A stretch of 64,000 nucleotides of DNA from Dyadobacter sp. CY326 (lineage in GTDB: Bacteria; Bacteroidota; Bacteroidia; Cytophagales; Spirosomataceae), in NCBI RefSeq assembly GCF_021390515.1, contig NZ_JAJUXI010000009.1, forward strand, positions 186,001 to 250,000. The letters are read 5' to 3'. Under the pieces are notes generated by a model. The model saw nothing but the letters and a program-made list of their open reading frames with translations, had not been told where the DNA came from and did not search any database. This document shows positions 28,407 through 36,836 of this stretch, one piece after another. Position 1 is the stretch's first letter; every line of letters starts with the position of its first letter. The translations under genes were made by a program, and so were the position numbers.

Positions 28407-29015
28407 ATGGCATTTACACTAGATCCCTTACCTTACGCAAACAATGCATTGGAGCCGCATATCGATGCATTGACCATGGAGATACATCACGACCGTCACC
28501 ATCAGGCATATGTTACCAATTTGAATGCAGCCATAGCAGGAACCGAACTGGAAGGCAAAAGCATAGAAGAAATTATCGCAAATATCAGTAAAGCACCAGC
28601 ACCGGTTCGCAACAATGGCGGTGGACATTGGAACCACTCATTTTTCTGGAAATCCCTTTCTTCAAACGGAGGCGGTGAACCAACAGGAGAATTAGGCCAG
28701 GCGATCACAGCGAAATTCGGCTCTTTTGCCGCTTTCAAAGATGAGTTTAAAAAAGCTGCAACAGGCCGTTTTGGATCAGGATGGGCGTGGTTGATCGTGA
28801 AAGAAGGAGGGGAAATTGCTGTAACTTCGACACCAAACCAAGATAATCCATTGATGGATATCGCAGAGGCAAAAGGAACGCCAGTGATCGGATTGGACGT
28901 GTGGGAGCATGCTTATTACTTAAAATATCAAAACAAACGTCCCGACTACATAGACGCATACTGGAATGTAGTGGATTGGAAAGCTGCTGACGCTCTTTAC
29001 GTTGCGGCGAAATAA
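28407..29015 (+). CDS. sodA: Superoxide dismutase (Fe/Mn family)
   Basis: The 202-residue enzyme disproportionates superoxide in the cytoplasm. Metal ligands are visible: His in MEIHHDRHHQAYV (near 27), His in NHSFFW (near 75), and Asp/His in GLDVWEHAYYLKY (near 160-164). The GGGHWNHSFFW and GSGWAWL blocks are typical. Whether it uses Fe or Mn cannot be decided from motifs alone. It stands alone, 62 bp after tadA, and is closed by a long hairpin, then the tRNA-His gene. Confidence 0.96.
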   Translation: MAFTLDPLPYANNALEPHIDALTMEIHHDRHHQAYVTNLNAAIAGTELEGKSIEEIIANISKAPAPVRNNGGGHWNHSFFWKSLSSNGGGEPTGELGQAITAKFGSFAAFKDEFKKAATGRFGSGWAWLIVKEGGEIAVTSTPNQDNPLMDIAEAKGTPVIGLDVWEHAYYLKYQNKRPDYIDAYWNVVDWKAADALYVAAK

Positions 29016-29032
29016 GGAATGTGAATTTAGGT

Positions 29033-29089
29033 AAAGGTTTGAAGGTTGAAAAAAAAGTGCACAGCTGGCCTTGCAACCTTCAAACCTTT
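29033..29089 (+). terminator. Long hairpin after sodA
   Basis: A perfect 16-bp inverted repeat (left arm AAAGGTTTGAAGGTTG at 29033-29048, right arm 29074-29089) with a 25-nt loop lies 18 bp after the sodA stop codon and ends in TTTT. It probably terminates sodA. Confidence 0.7.
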
Positions 29090-29131
29090 TCCTACTTTTG
29101 TATCCTCGAAAGGGGTTTCTTCCCTCAGAAC

Positions 29132-29206
29132 GGAGGTTGTAGCTCAGTCGGTTAGAGCGCTAGATTGTGGTTCTAGAGGTCGCGGGTTCGAGACCCGTCT
29201 CCCTCC
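29132..29206 (+). tRNA. tRNA-His (anticodon GTG), integration target
   Basis: The anticodon stem CTAGA/TCTAG holds loop TTGTGGT (GTG). D-arm AGCTCAGTCGGTTAGAGC and T-loop TTCGAGA are normal, and an extra G(-1) faces C73 as expected for tRNA-His. CCA is not encoded. The acceptor stem (GAGGTTG against CTCCCTC) pairs at positions 1-4 and 7 but has two mismatches at positions 5 and 6. Its last 21 bp recur at 61060-61080, marking it as the attachment site of the island. Confidence 0.88.
29186..29206 (+). repeat. attL-like core repeat (3' end of tRNA-His)
   Basis: A 21-bp sequence beginning GTTCGAGACCCGTCTCCC, covering T-loop to discriminator base of the tRNA; identical copy at 61060-61080. Confidence 0.88.
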
Positions 29207-29231
29207 CTTGAAATAAGTTCAAAGTCAAACA

Positions 29232-29270
29232 AAATGCCTGTAAATCAATGATTTGCGGGCATTTTTGTTT
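29232..29270 (+). terminator. Terminator downstream of tRNA-His, inside the island end
   Basis: AAATGCCTGTAAAT pairs with ATTTGCGGGCATTT (14 bp with two G-T pairs), with a 5-nt loop and a T-rich tail. It would end tRNA-His transcription before the integrase region. Confidence 0.7.
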
Positions 29271-29310
29271 TTCAGATCATATCAAAAAAAACAAAAATTC
29301 CCATGTTTTC

Positions 29311-29334
29311 AGTGAGTCTTTCGTGTAGTTCACT
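29311..29334 (+). repeat. Left-end 24-bp repeat with inverted arm
   Basis: Starts AGTGAGTCTTTCGTGTAGTT; identical 24-bp copy at 60989-61012 near the right end. Its first 11 bp recur inverted at 29346-29356. Possibly an integrase or accessory-factor binding site. Confidence 0.8.
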
Positions 29335-29335
29335 C

Positions 29336-29384
29336 ACTTTGAGAAAAAGACTCACTGGAAACGGCATAACAAATTGATAGACAA
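29336..29384 (+). repeat. Left-end 49-bp sequence shared with 55857-55905
   Basis: About 42 of 49 bases match an internal copy at 55857-55905, including AAGAAAAAGACTCACT and CAAATTGATA. The left copy precedes the integrase gene, the other a monooxygenase-like gene. Confidence 0.7.
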
Positions 29385-29408
29385 GATGTTTACGGCGTAA
29401 ACATCTTG
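29382..29408. promoter_or_regulatory. 27-bp perfect palindrome upstream of the integrase gene
   Basis: CAAGATGTTTACG and its complement flank a single G. It lies 50 bp before the integrase ATG, a fit for an operator or recombination-accessory site. Confidence 0.6.
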
Positions 29409-29458
29409 ATTGGCAAGCGTGGTAATTCGATATTTAACCACTTTTAAACGCTTGAGTT

Positions 29459-30679
29459 ATGTTGGAGAAAACATTTGGTCTGCTTTTCTATTTAAAGCCA
29501 GCCAGAAATCAAAAAGGAACAGTTCGCTACATCTATCTGCGAATTACCGTCGACGGCAAGGTCGCCGAGCTATCTACCAAGAAATTATGGAATACCGAAA
29601 GGTGGAATTCCTCAGTTGGCCGACCAGCCGGAAACAAGGAAGACGCGAAAACGCTCAATGCGTATTTGGACATGCTCACGGCGAAGGTTTACCAAGCCAA
29701 GAAAATTCTTATCGAGGATGACATAGAAATTTCTGCCGAAGGCTTGAAAAACATTTTGCTTGGCAAAAGCAATGAAACCCGTACAATCCTCGAAGTCTTT
29801 TCGCACCATAATGAGCAGATGGAAGCTCTGGTCGGACAAGAGTTCGCGCCGCTCACTTTGAAGCGTTATAAGACCGCTAAGGAGCATACCGCCTCCTTTA
29901 TCAAGTGGAAGTACAAGAAGGACGATATGGCTATCAAAGACTTGAATTATGAATTCATTACTGAATTCAATTTCTGGCTCCGCAGCGCTCGAGGTTGCAA
30001 CCATAACTCGGCAATTAAGTATATGAGCAATCTGAAAAAGGTTGTGCTGATCTGCGTCAATAACAAATGGTTGAAGAAAGATCCGTTTCAGGGTTTCAAG
30101 CTAACCAAGAAAGAAGTCGTTAAGAATCCGCTATCCAGGGACGAACTGAAACGACTAACGGAAAAGGTCTTTGAAGTGGAAAGGATCAGCCAGGTGCGGG
30201 ACATCTTTCTATTCTGCTGCTACACCGGGCTAGCTTATGTTGATGTGAAGCAATTGAAAACGACTGACATTGTCATCGGCATGGACGGCGAGCCGTGGAT
30301 TGACACGACCCGGCAGAAAACAGATGCTCCTACACGTATTCCGCTACTGGATACGGCGCTGGAAATTATCGAGAAGTACAAGGATCATCCGCAATGCTGT
30401 GCGGCTGGCGTTGTGCTGCCGGTTTTAAGTAATCAGAAGATGAATGCTTATCTAAAGGAGATTGCTAACCTGTGCGGGATTTCCAAGACACTAACTTTTC
30501 ACATCGCGCGGCATACGTTCGCTACTACGGTTACGCTGAGTAATAAGGTGCCGATTGAGACGGTTTCAAAAATGCTGGGGCATCGGTCTTTGAAGCAGAC
30601 GATGATTTATGCTAAGATATTGGATGTGAAGATTAGTGAGGATATGAAGGGGTTGCGGGAGCGGTTGAAGGAGATGTAG
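29459..30679 (+). CDS. Tyrosine recombinase / integrase of the island
   Basis: A 406-residue Bacteroidota-type integrase: an N-terminal arm-binding domain (FYLKPARNQKGTVRYIYLRI), a SAM-like core-binding domain (residues ~105-205) and a C-terminal catalytic domain. His348-x-x-Arg351 (FHIARHTFAT), His375 (MLGHRS) and the nucleophile Tyr384 (TMIYAKI) are present. Arg I is replaced: the block reads YTGLAYVDV with Ala259, as in IntDOT-type Bacteroides integrases that also lack this Arg. It lies just inside the tRNA-His attachment site, pointing inward, and presumably catalyses island integration and excision. Confidence 0.92.
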   Translation: MLEKTFGLLFYLKPARNQKGTVRYIYLRITVDGKVAELSTKKLWNTERWNSSVGRPAGNKEDAKTLNAYLDMLTAKVYQAKKILIEDDIEISAEGLKNILLGKSNETRTILEVFSHHNEQMEALVGQEFAPLTLKRYKTAKEHTASFIKWKYKKDDMAIKDLNYEFITEFNFWLRSARGCNHNSAIKYMSNLKKVVLICVNNKWLKKDPFQGFKLTKKEVVKNPLSRDELKRLTEKVFEVERISQVRDIFLFCCYTGLAYVDVKQLKTTDIVIGMDGEPWIDTTRQKTDAPTRIPLLDTALEIIEKYKDHPQCCAAGVVLPVLSNQKMNAYLKEIANLCGISKTLTFHIARHTFATTVTLSNKVPIETVSKMLGHRSLKQTMIYAKILDVKISEDMKGLRERLKEM

Positions 30680-30738
30680 GAAATCATTAATTCTTTATAA
30701 GTTTGGTAACCAAAGAGAGCTTTTGTGAAGGTACGTCT

Positions 30739-33700
30739 TTACAAAAGCTCCTCTAGTACTTTCTCCGCGTTATTTTTGAAGCGATAGTCGATTAATATTT
30801 TATCAAAAAGTTTGAGGAGTTTTTTCCGCGTCGCTTTACTATTGTCATCATTATCATTTAATGCATTGAACGCCCCGACAATAAACTTCATAGGGGAATT
30901 GTCTAAGCGGAGCGCGAGCCGTGACTGTATCTTCAAAGTACTATTGTTCATAGCCTTTTCGAACAGCTCTACTGCAACAAATGGTGATTGGCCAGACTGT
31001 AACGTTAAATATTCAAGGAAGTATTCCGTCAATGTAAAATGCTTTGACTGAACATACTTTCTCAGAAATAAATGAATATCGTCTAGCCTTAAATGTTCTG
31101 CATTTAAAAAGCTCCAACTTAATTTTTCATAATCTTCCTCCTCCGATTTGCTTAGCACATAATCTAGCAAAGCGTCATTCTTGTCCTTCTCATTTAAAAA
31201 TTGATTGTAATGCTTCATGATATCAATAACAGCACCTGAGCAGCTATGTTTATTGTTATCTAGAAGTAAATACAATAAATCCTTTGCCCCCGGCTGATTG
31301 TACATGTAAGATCCATACAACAGTATGAATAGGTGGTGACTGTCTTCATTACCAAGATCCTTCGAGATTGCCAGTTTAGAATAAGCTGGATGCAAAGTAG
31401 CAAAATTGTAATTTCCCATATATTGAAATGACCAAATAGCCGATGCAAGCACATCTATGTCGCCTTCCGAATTCACAATAGAAGCGAATAGATCACAGGC
31501 TTTATCCCGATCTAGATTCATTAGAAACGCAAACTGACATAGTGCAGCCGCCCTGGCTTCAACAGGCGCGTTGAAAAGAATTTCCTTGAAGGTTTCAAAA
31601 ATTAGGTCTATAAATTTTGAGTCTTCAACATGTACTAATACTTTCGCTGCTGCCCCATACGGTGTATTGACGCCTATCGTCGCCAACTTCCGTATTGATG
31701 TACCTTTTTTATCATCCATCTGCATTTTATGGAAGTCCTCGTTGAACCGCAATGAAGTCTTTACCAAGAAATTAATTACATCAAGGTCATCATTTTCTGT
31801 ACCAATCAGGTTTGAAGCTATACTAATCAGATCTCGAAGATATTGCTCATGATCTTTCTCTAATAATCGTTTAAATAAAGGAATTGCCTTAATTCTATCC
31901 CCAGCACTTTCACTCCATCCACGAAGACCGTAGATTACATACTTAATGTCAATATTTGGATCGTCAATTGAGGAGCTTAGAATATCTAGCTTTTCTATCG
32001 TAGGATTTTTTTTAACGGCAGCTTGGAATGCTGATGCTAACTCATCTACTCCACCCTCAAAAATATGTTCACCCGATCTATCTCTCTCCCCATTATATTT
32101 TTTAAACGACTTTATCCAATTCATTTTACTCATATGCTCATGAGCTTTCTCGGGAATGGGACTGTACACTCCTCTCATTGAAGCGTCCCTTGGCTCATTA
32201 TCTCGATAATCAGGGAATTTTCTTTTAAGCTCCAAAAGCTGCATATGCAAAAGTGGATTTACTAACAAAAAATCACTCGGCAGTTTTAAAAGCCATGGAT
32301 ATTTTGTTCGCCCCCAAAAAGATCGAATTTTGCGTTTTCCTGATTTTGGATCATCATAAAAGTAAATCTCATCGTTATTAACTATATTTTCAATTATTCT
32401 GGAGGCGTAAATGGTCTGTCCTCTATCAAAGGAAGGAAATGTTTTCTCTAATAGCTGTCGCATCTCATATCCAAGTGGGGAATCCAAGTCTTCTTGGCGA
32501 CTATACATAAAAAATGTAAATAAATCGAAAACCTCATTCCTATAAGTAGCCTCATTTTCGCCAAATGCGAATACTAACAATCTTAATATTGAATAATATT
32601 CCGATTTTTTGTGAGCGCTTAGAAACGCATTAAAACTGGCGGCCTTCGACGTAGCCGATTTACGAAGACATATGGCTGTCATGCGATAAAGAAACTCCCC
32701 TCTCTCCAAGTAATCTTCGTCTAGATCAATAGTCCGATATTTATAGTCTCCAAGAATGTTATCTTCAAACAAAATTGTTTTCTCGATATCTATACGGATG
32801 ATCTCAAACAAAACAGGAAATAATTTTTCGGGAACACTTTTAGCCAGATTTTTAAGAACCGTGCTTTCTTCGTATTCTCTTGCCCGCTTGTCACTCTTAT
32901 AATGTAAAGGCAGAGCTTTCTCAATCTTATTTAGTACAAAGGCAGGATTTGTTTTCAAAATTTTATTTAAGACATGATAGTATCCAAAAGAATCATCCTC
33001 TTCGAAACTGGAATAACGTTCAAAAAGCTCACATAAGATCGGGTTACTAAAATTTTCCAATGAGTATAAAATGTTTTTTATAACCGACCGGTCATGAATT
33101 TCTTTGGCAAATGCCCAAGCGGCTGTAAGATTGTGGTTTGATAGAAAATTGAGGAGAAATCCTGTACAAGCGTGCCCAATAGAGATCAGCTCATTAATGG
33201 ACGGTTCTGCCCAACTGGCAAGGAAGGGGATTTTATCTGCCCTTTTTAAAAATTCCATCAATGAATTCTTCGCAGTCCAGTTGAACCATGCAATGTCACT
33301 GGCCTGCTCGAAAATCGAAGTGGCAAAATGAACGGATGTGTTAAACGCTTTCAGCATGACTCCCAATTCATATTTGGTAGGCGTAACCTGCGAAAGTATG
33401 GATGATACAAGAAGGTGTTTTATATGGAAGAAAACTTGATCATCCCATAGAATCTTATCAGTCATTTCGGCGTAAAGGTGCGGATCGAAATCCCTGAGAT
33501 ACGCCAAGATCATTTTTACGGCTGACCGAATATGGATAGATTGCTCATTGCTAATTATATATTCATGCAAATCCTTTCCTGCTTCGACAAATTGTTTTGA
33601 AAAGACAAAGTCATAAAATGATTGATGAAAGAATTGTAGCTGCTTTCCTTCGCTTTTTATCAAATATTCGCTTTCAAGGTAATTCAATTCTGCGCTATGA

Positions 33701-35307
33701 TCTTCAAAGCGATAAACTGAAACAGTTATACGTTGAGACTTAAACATCTCAGTTGAAATATTGTAAAGAACTTTCTTTACCGTGTCGGGCTTAACCGGAA
33801 GTGGGCCGGAGATACTTCTTACCTTACTATTCCAAAGCTCGAAGTATAGATCCTGTACTGTTGTAGCATGTAAGCTACTGTCATTTCGCGCTATTCGCGA
33901 GAAAATGTTAAGGTTATTCGGCGTTCTGAGCAATTCTAATAATTTTGGGGATACCAAGTCCTTCACTATCCCGATTTTTGAAAACTGCTCCATAACCTGA
34001 GAGTCGCTGAGAAGCTGGGCCGTTACCGTCTTTACATCTTTAAAGACTCTAAGAGAGGGATCATAGTGGAGGTCACTTGTTCGTACCGAGATGACAATTT
34101 TAACATTTTCTTTATTCGCAAAACTATCGATTAGAAATCGATACACATTGAGAAAAGTACGATCCGATGACATCGATTGCGACAAGGCATCTATTTGATC
34201 AACCAATATCACTGTCAACGGAAAGTAACTGCAACTCGCTTCGACAAAATCAACCACCGGAACTGACAGGCCAATGCTTTTTTGCAGATCCGAGATCGTA
34301 TAAGCATACAACTTATCTGCTTTGAGACCTAAAACAGGAGTACCTTGTTGAGCAACTTGGTGATATAGATCTCTAAGTATGACAGTCTTCCCGTATCCTG
34401 CCTGACCGGAGAGTAAGCAAACATTTAATGGCTTACCCTCACCGTTCCTTGACGGTTCTGCCAAAATCCATTGAAACAACTCCTCTGTCTCGTTTCTGTC
34501 GATATGCGAATGGTGAATGCCCTCAAACTCGTTTCTCTCACTTTCCAATCCAACCGAACCTGCGTTCAGCTCCTTTACAATTTTCTCCTTTGTCAGCTTC
34601 CCTGTCAAAACATCTTTCAATTCGGCAATCAGGCTATTGTCTGTAACTGTTCTAACAGCAAAAAATAAAGGTATAAATGTCAGGCAGGCTGGCTTACTCA
34701 AATCGGCATCAAGATCCTGGGGAATAATTCTCTTTACACGAATGCACGATAGAATATCCTTTACTTCCTCAACTCGATCTTGCAACCTGAGCGGCGCAAG
34801 AGTAGGCAATAAAAGATTTTTCTGAATCCAACGTGCTAGGTTAGCTTCGTTCTGAATATTATTCTGGAAATCGACTATGAATTCGGAGCATTCTGCTGTA
34901 AAACCAGTCGAGACCGCGATATAATAAGTAAAGTCTTTCTTATCGTAGATTAATTTTCTTTCTAAAAGGCTGTAGAGGATAAACTTGGTCATCTCTAAGC
35001 CGAAGTCTTCTTTACTATAATTTTTACTGTAATTCTTACATTGAACTAGACCATGGGCTTTTCCGTTTTTAAAAAGCGCACAATCGCGCCCTCTGTCTGC
35101 GACACCTGTCATTAGACTTACTTCATCGAACCCGTCAAAACCCTCGTCAAAAATGTCGGATATTTTTGCCTTACAAATACTGTAAATCAGCTCTTCGAAT
35201 CTGCGGGTACTAGCTATTAGATTATATGGATATCCTTGTCCAGCAAGAGCCACAGGTCTTTCAACATCTTTTTCAATTGGTGGCTTTTCAAAGGTTACTA
35301 TGTCCAT
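30739..35307 (-). CDS. STAND-type NTPase with N-terminal PDDEXK nuclease-like domain (Avs-like)
   Basis: A 1522-residue protein. Residues 30-150 look like an Mrr-type restriction endonuclease fold: FEELIYSICKAK, GRD at 73-75 and QCK at 89-91 (a Q-x-K variant). Residues ~260-560 hold a STAND NTPase with P-loop GQAGYGKT (301-308), Walker B VILVD (366-370) followed by QIDALS, and a sensor block KIVISVRTSDL. Residues ~600-1522 are an alpha-helical repeat region that could sense a ligand. This layout matches antiviral STAND (Avs) proteins that detect phage proteins and then cut DNA. ATG 35307 follows the TAA of the DUF2971 gene by one base; an in-frame TTG at 35322 is less likely. The defence role is inference. 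Confidence 0.82.
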   Translation of the reverse strand: MDIVTFEKPPIEKDVERPVALAGQGYPYNLIASTRRFEELIYSICKAKISDIFDEGFDGFDEVSLMTGVADRGRDCALFKNGKAHGLVQCKNYSKNYSKEDFGLEMTKFILYSLLERKLIYDKKDFTYYIAVSTGFTAECSEFIVDFQNNIQNEANLARWIQKNLLLPTLAPLRLQDRVEEVKDILSCIRVKRIIPQDLDADLSKPACLTFIPLFFAVRTVTDNSLIAELKDVLTGKLTKEKIVKELNAGSVGLESERNEFEGIHHSHIDRNETEELFQWILAEPSRNGEGKPLNVCLLSGQAGYGKTVILRDLYHQVAQQGTPVLGLKADKLYAYTISDLQKSIGLSVPVVDFVEASCSYFPLTVILVDQIDALSQSMSSDRTFLNVYRFLIDSFANKENVKIVISVRTSDLHYDPSLRVFKDVKTVTAQLLSDSQVMEQFSKIGIVKDLVSPKLLELLRTPNNLNIFSRIARNDSSLHATTVQDLYFELWNSKVRSISGPLPVKPDTVKKVLYNISTEMFKSQRITVSVYRFEDHSAELNYLESEYLIKSEGKQLQFFHQSFYDFVFSKQFVEAGKDLHEYIISNEQSIHIRSAVKMILAYLRDFDPHLYAEMTDKILWDDQVFFHIKHLLVSSILSQVTPTKYELGVMLKAFNTSVHFATSIFEQASDIAWFNWTAKNSLMEFLKRADKIPFLASWAEPSINELISIGHACTGFLLNFLSNHNLTAAWAFAKEIHDRSVIKNILYSLENFSNPILCELFERYSSFEEDDSFGYYHVLNKILKTNPAFVLNKIEKALPLHYKSDKRAREYEESTVLKNLAKSVPEKLFPVLFEIIRIDIEKTILFEDNILGDYKYRTIDLDEDYLERGEFLYRMTAICLRKSATSKAASFNAFLSAHKKSEYYSILRLLVFAFGENEATYRNEVFDLFTFFMYSRQEDLDSPLGYEMRQLLEKTFPSFDRGQTIYASRIIENIVNNDEIYFYDDPKSGKRKIRSFWGRTKYPWLLKLPSDFLLVNPLLHMQLLELKRKFPDYRDNEPRDASMRGVYSPIPEKAHEHMSKMNWIKSFKKYNGERDRSGEHIFEGGVDELASAFQAAVKKNPTIEKLDILSSSIDDPNIDIKYVIYGLRGWSESAGDRIKAIPLFKRLLEKDHEQYLRDLISIASNLIGTENDDLDVINFLVKTSLRFNEDFHKMQMDDKKGTSIRKLATIGVNTPYGAAAKVLVHVEDSKFIDLIFETFKEILFNAPVEARAAALCQFAFLMNLDRDKACDLFASIVNSEGDIDVLASAIWSFQYMGNYNFATLHPAYSKLAISKDLGNEDSHHLFILLYGSYMYNQPGAKDLLYLLLDNNKHSCSGAVIDIMKHYNQFLNEKDKNDALLDYVLSKSEEEDYEKLSWSFLNAEHLRLDDIHLFLRKYVQSKHFTLTEYFLEYLTLQSGQSPFVAVELFEKAMNNSTLKIQSRLALRLDNSPMKFIVGAFNALNDNDDNSKATRKKLLKLFDKILIDYRFKNNAEKVLEELL

Positions 35308-35308
35308 A

Positions 35309-36259
35309 TTAAATTCTTTCAAAAATCACTTTATACTCTTCCTCGTGGAGGAGGCTTTGAAAAACGCCAACATGCGATAAGTTAGGATGAGCTATGATTG
35401 ACATAACCCTACTTTTTAAAACTGAATCCGAATTTACTCCGAAAAAAATGTTCAGTATTGATGAAGGCCTCAAATCTCTAATAAAAATTCCAGGATAGAT
35501 TTCTCGGACATCTTCATCAGTAAGCGCCGACATCATTCTCATTTCTTGCTCATATTTCCAGTCCAAGCTTTTTGTCAAAAAAGTCTTTTTTAACAAGTTC
35601 GTGAAACCATCGCCATTATTTGAATCTAAGGCATCTAGCAAAGTCGCATTGGGTCTATGCCTCTTGTATGAGACCTTCTGGACTGTTCTAAGTAATTTAA
35701 TCTTTGCCTTGGTGTTCTGAAAAATCTGTGACTCCGGGCTTAACTCAATAACAAAGCCTTTATGGTCCAGAGTATAATGACTCCACATGGTCAGGTTGTC
35801 GTTTCTTGTTGTAAGACTTAGAATTCCAAATCTCGTGTTTAGATTATTTTTTAGATTGCTGCTTAGATCAGGTTGTTTGGTTATTAATTTGGGTAAAGCA
35901 TCGGGATCCGCAAGGGCGTTCAATAGTATCTTAAGGTCAGGTGAAGTAACAAATTTTTGTATCCGTTGTCTTTCGGCTTTAGTGAGAATTGGGAAATTCT
36001 CCTCCATTACATAAGAAGGAAAGTCATTGAAAATTCCTTGTAGCTGAGGATGTGTCAGCAGTGGATGAAGAACATTTCGATATTGAGATTCTGTCATCAA
36101 GGTAGACACGTTTAACAACTGCTCGAATGGATCATTCAACTCGCTTGCCTGCGTAAACCGGATGCATAGATTTTCTAAAATATCTGTCCTCTCGGGACGT
36201 ACATATTTAAATAGTCTCACAGTAATAGAGCTTAAGATGAAATTAGTAGGCACATGCAT
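35309..36259 (-). CDS. DUF2971 family protein, coupled to the STAND nuclease gene
   Basis: A protein of about 316 residues with the family pattern: an N-terminal FKYVRPERTDILENLCIRFTQASELNDPFE, a central MWSHYTLDHKGFVIEL block and a C-terminal region with WKYEQEMRMM. The biochemical activity of DUF2971 is not established. Its TAA stop is one base from the ATG of the 1522-residue NTPase, so the two are almost certainly co-translated. MHVPTNF at 36259 is the preferred start because conserved sequence begins shortly after; an ATG at 36322 would add 21 residues. Confidence 0.8.
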   Translation of the reverse strand: MHVPTNFILSSITVRLFKYVRPERTDILENLCIRFTQASELNDPFEQLLNVSTLMTESQYRNVLHPLLTHPQLQGIFNDFPSYVMEENFPILTKAERQRIQKFVTSPDLKILLNALADPDALPKLITKQPDLSSNLKNNLNTRFGILSLTTRNDNLTMWSHYTLDHKGFVIELSPESQIFQNTKAKIKLLRTVQKVSYKRHRPNATLLDALDSNNGDGFTNLLKKTFLTKSLDWKYEQEMRMMSALTDEDVREIYPGIFIRDLRPSSILNIFFGVNSDSVLKSRVMSIIAHPNLSHVGVFQSLLHEEEYKVIFERI

Positions 36260-36836
36260 TGGCCATCGTAATACATTAATATGTAAATATATTAGTTCCA
36301 AGAAAGTTAAAAATTCCAACATAGGAATAGACTTCCTGGCTTCGCAGCCTCGTTAACATGCCTACGCCCAACCCGACCTTTATTAACCTTCTTCGGCCAT
36401 TTTCCAACAAACTCGACCTTTTTCAACTAACACAGATATTACCCGAAACACTTCCTGATCCTAAGGCAAATTTACACAGGATAGGTAAATCCTATTTCAA
36501 TAAGCTAGCTTCGCAAATCGGCTAACCAGCAAGGCTTCGGAGATCAGAAATCCAAATGAGCCGCTTGCTTTGCGCGTCTGGTCAGCCTGCGAAGCACTGG
36601 AAGATTCCCCATTTCAGTCAACAGTTCAATACCGTCATCGCTGCGGGCTACTTTTCCTTTCGCGAGAAGAAACACAGGAAGTTGGGCATGAATAAGGAAT
36701 CCGCATTCCTCTAATCAATTCCAGGTTTGAATGCCGATTAACCCATGCCAAAAGAAATAGCAGGTTGCGATTAGGTGGAGACTTGTTAAAATGGCCATGT
36801 GAACATAGGTGCTTTGTTGAAAAGCAGCCTTTCGCT
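36260..36836. other. Intergenic stretch with mosaic repeat remnants
   Basis: This ~580-bp stretch holds the presumed promoter of the DUF2971 operon, a weak copy of the island's CAAACTCGA-type repeat near 36402, and the 129-bp repeat at 36457-36585. On the minus strand a 48-codon open frame without a good start (about 36552-36700) ends inside the repeat and may be a gene fragment. No intact gene was found. Confidence 0.5.
36457..36585. repeat. 129-bp direct repeat, left copy
   Basis: Begins GATCCTAAGGCAAATTTACA and ends GCGCGTCTGGTCAG. The same-orientation partner at 44785-44913 is 129 bp long and roughly four-fifths identical, with a perfect first 34 bp. The two bracket an 8.3-kb block of cargo genes. 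Confidence 0.8.

Noticed and set aside
30739..35307. Type I or III restriction subunit
   Set aside because: No SF2 helicase motifs; the P-loop and VILVD context fit STAND NTPases instead.
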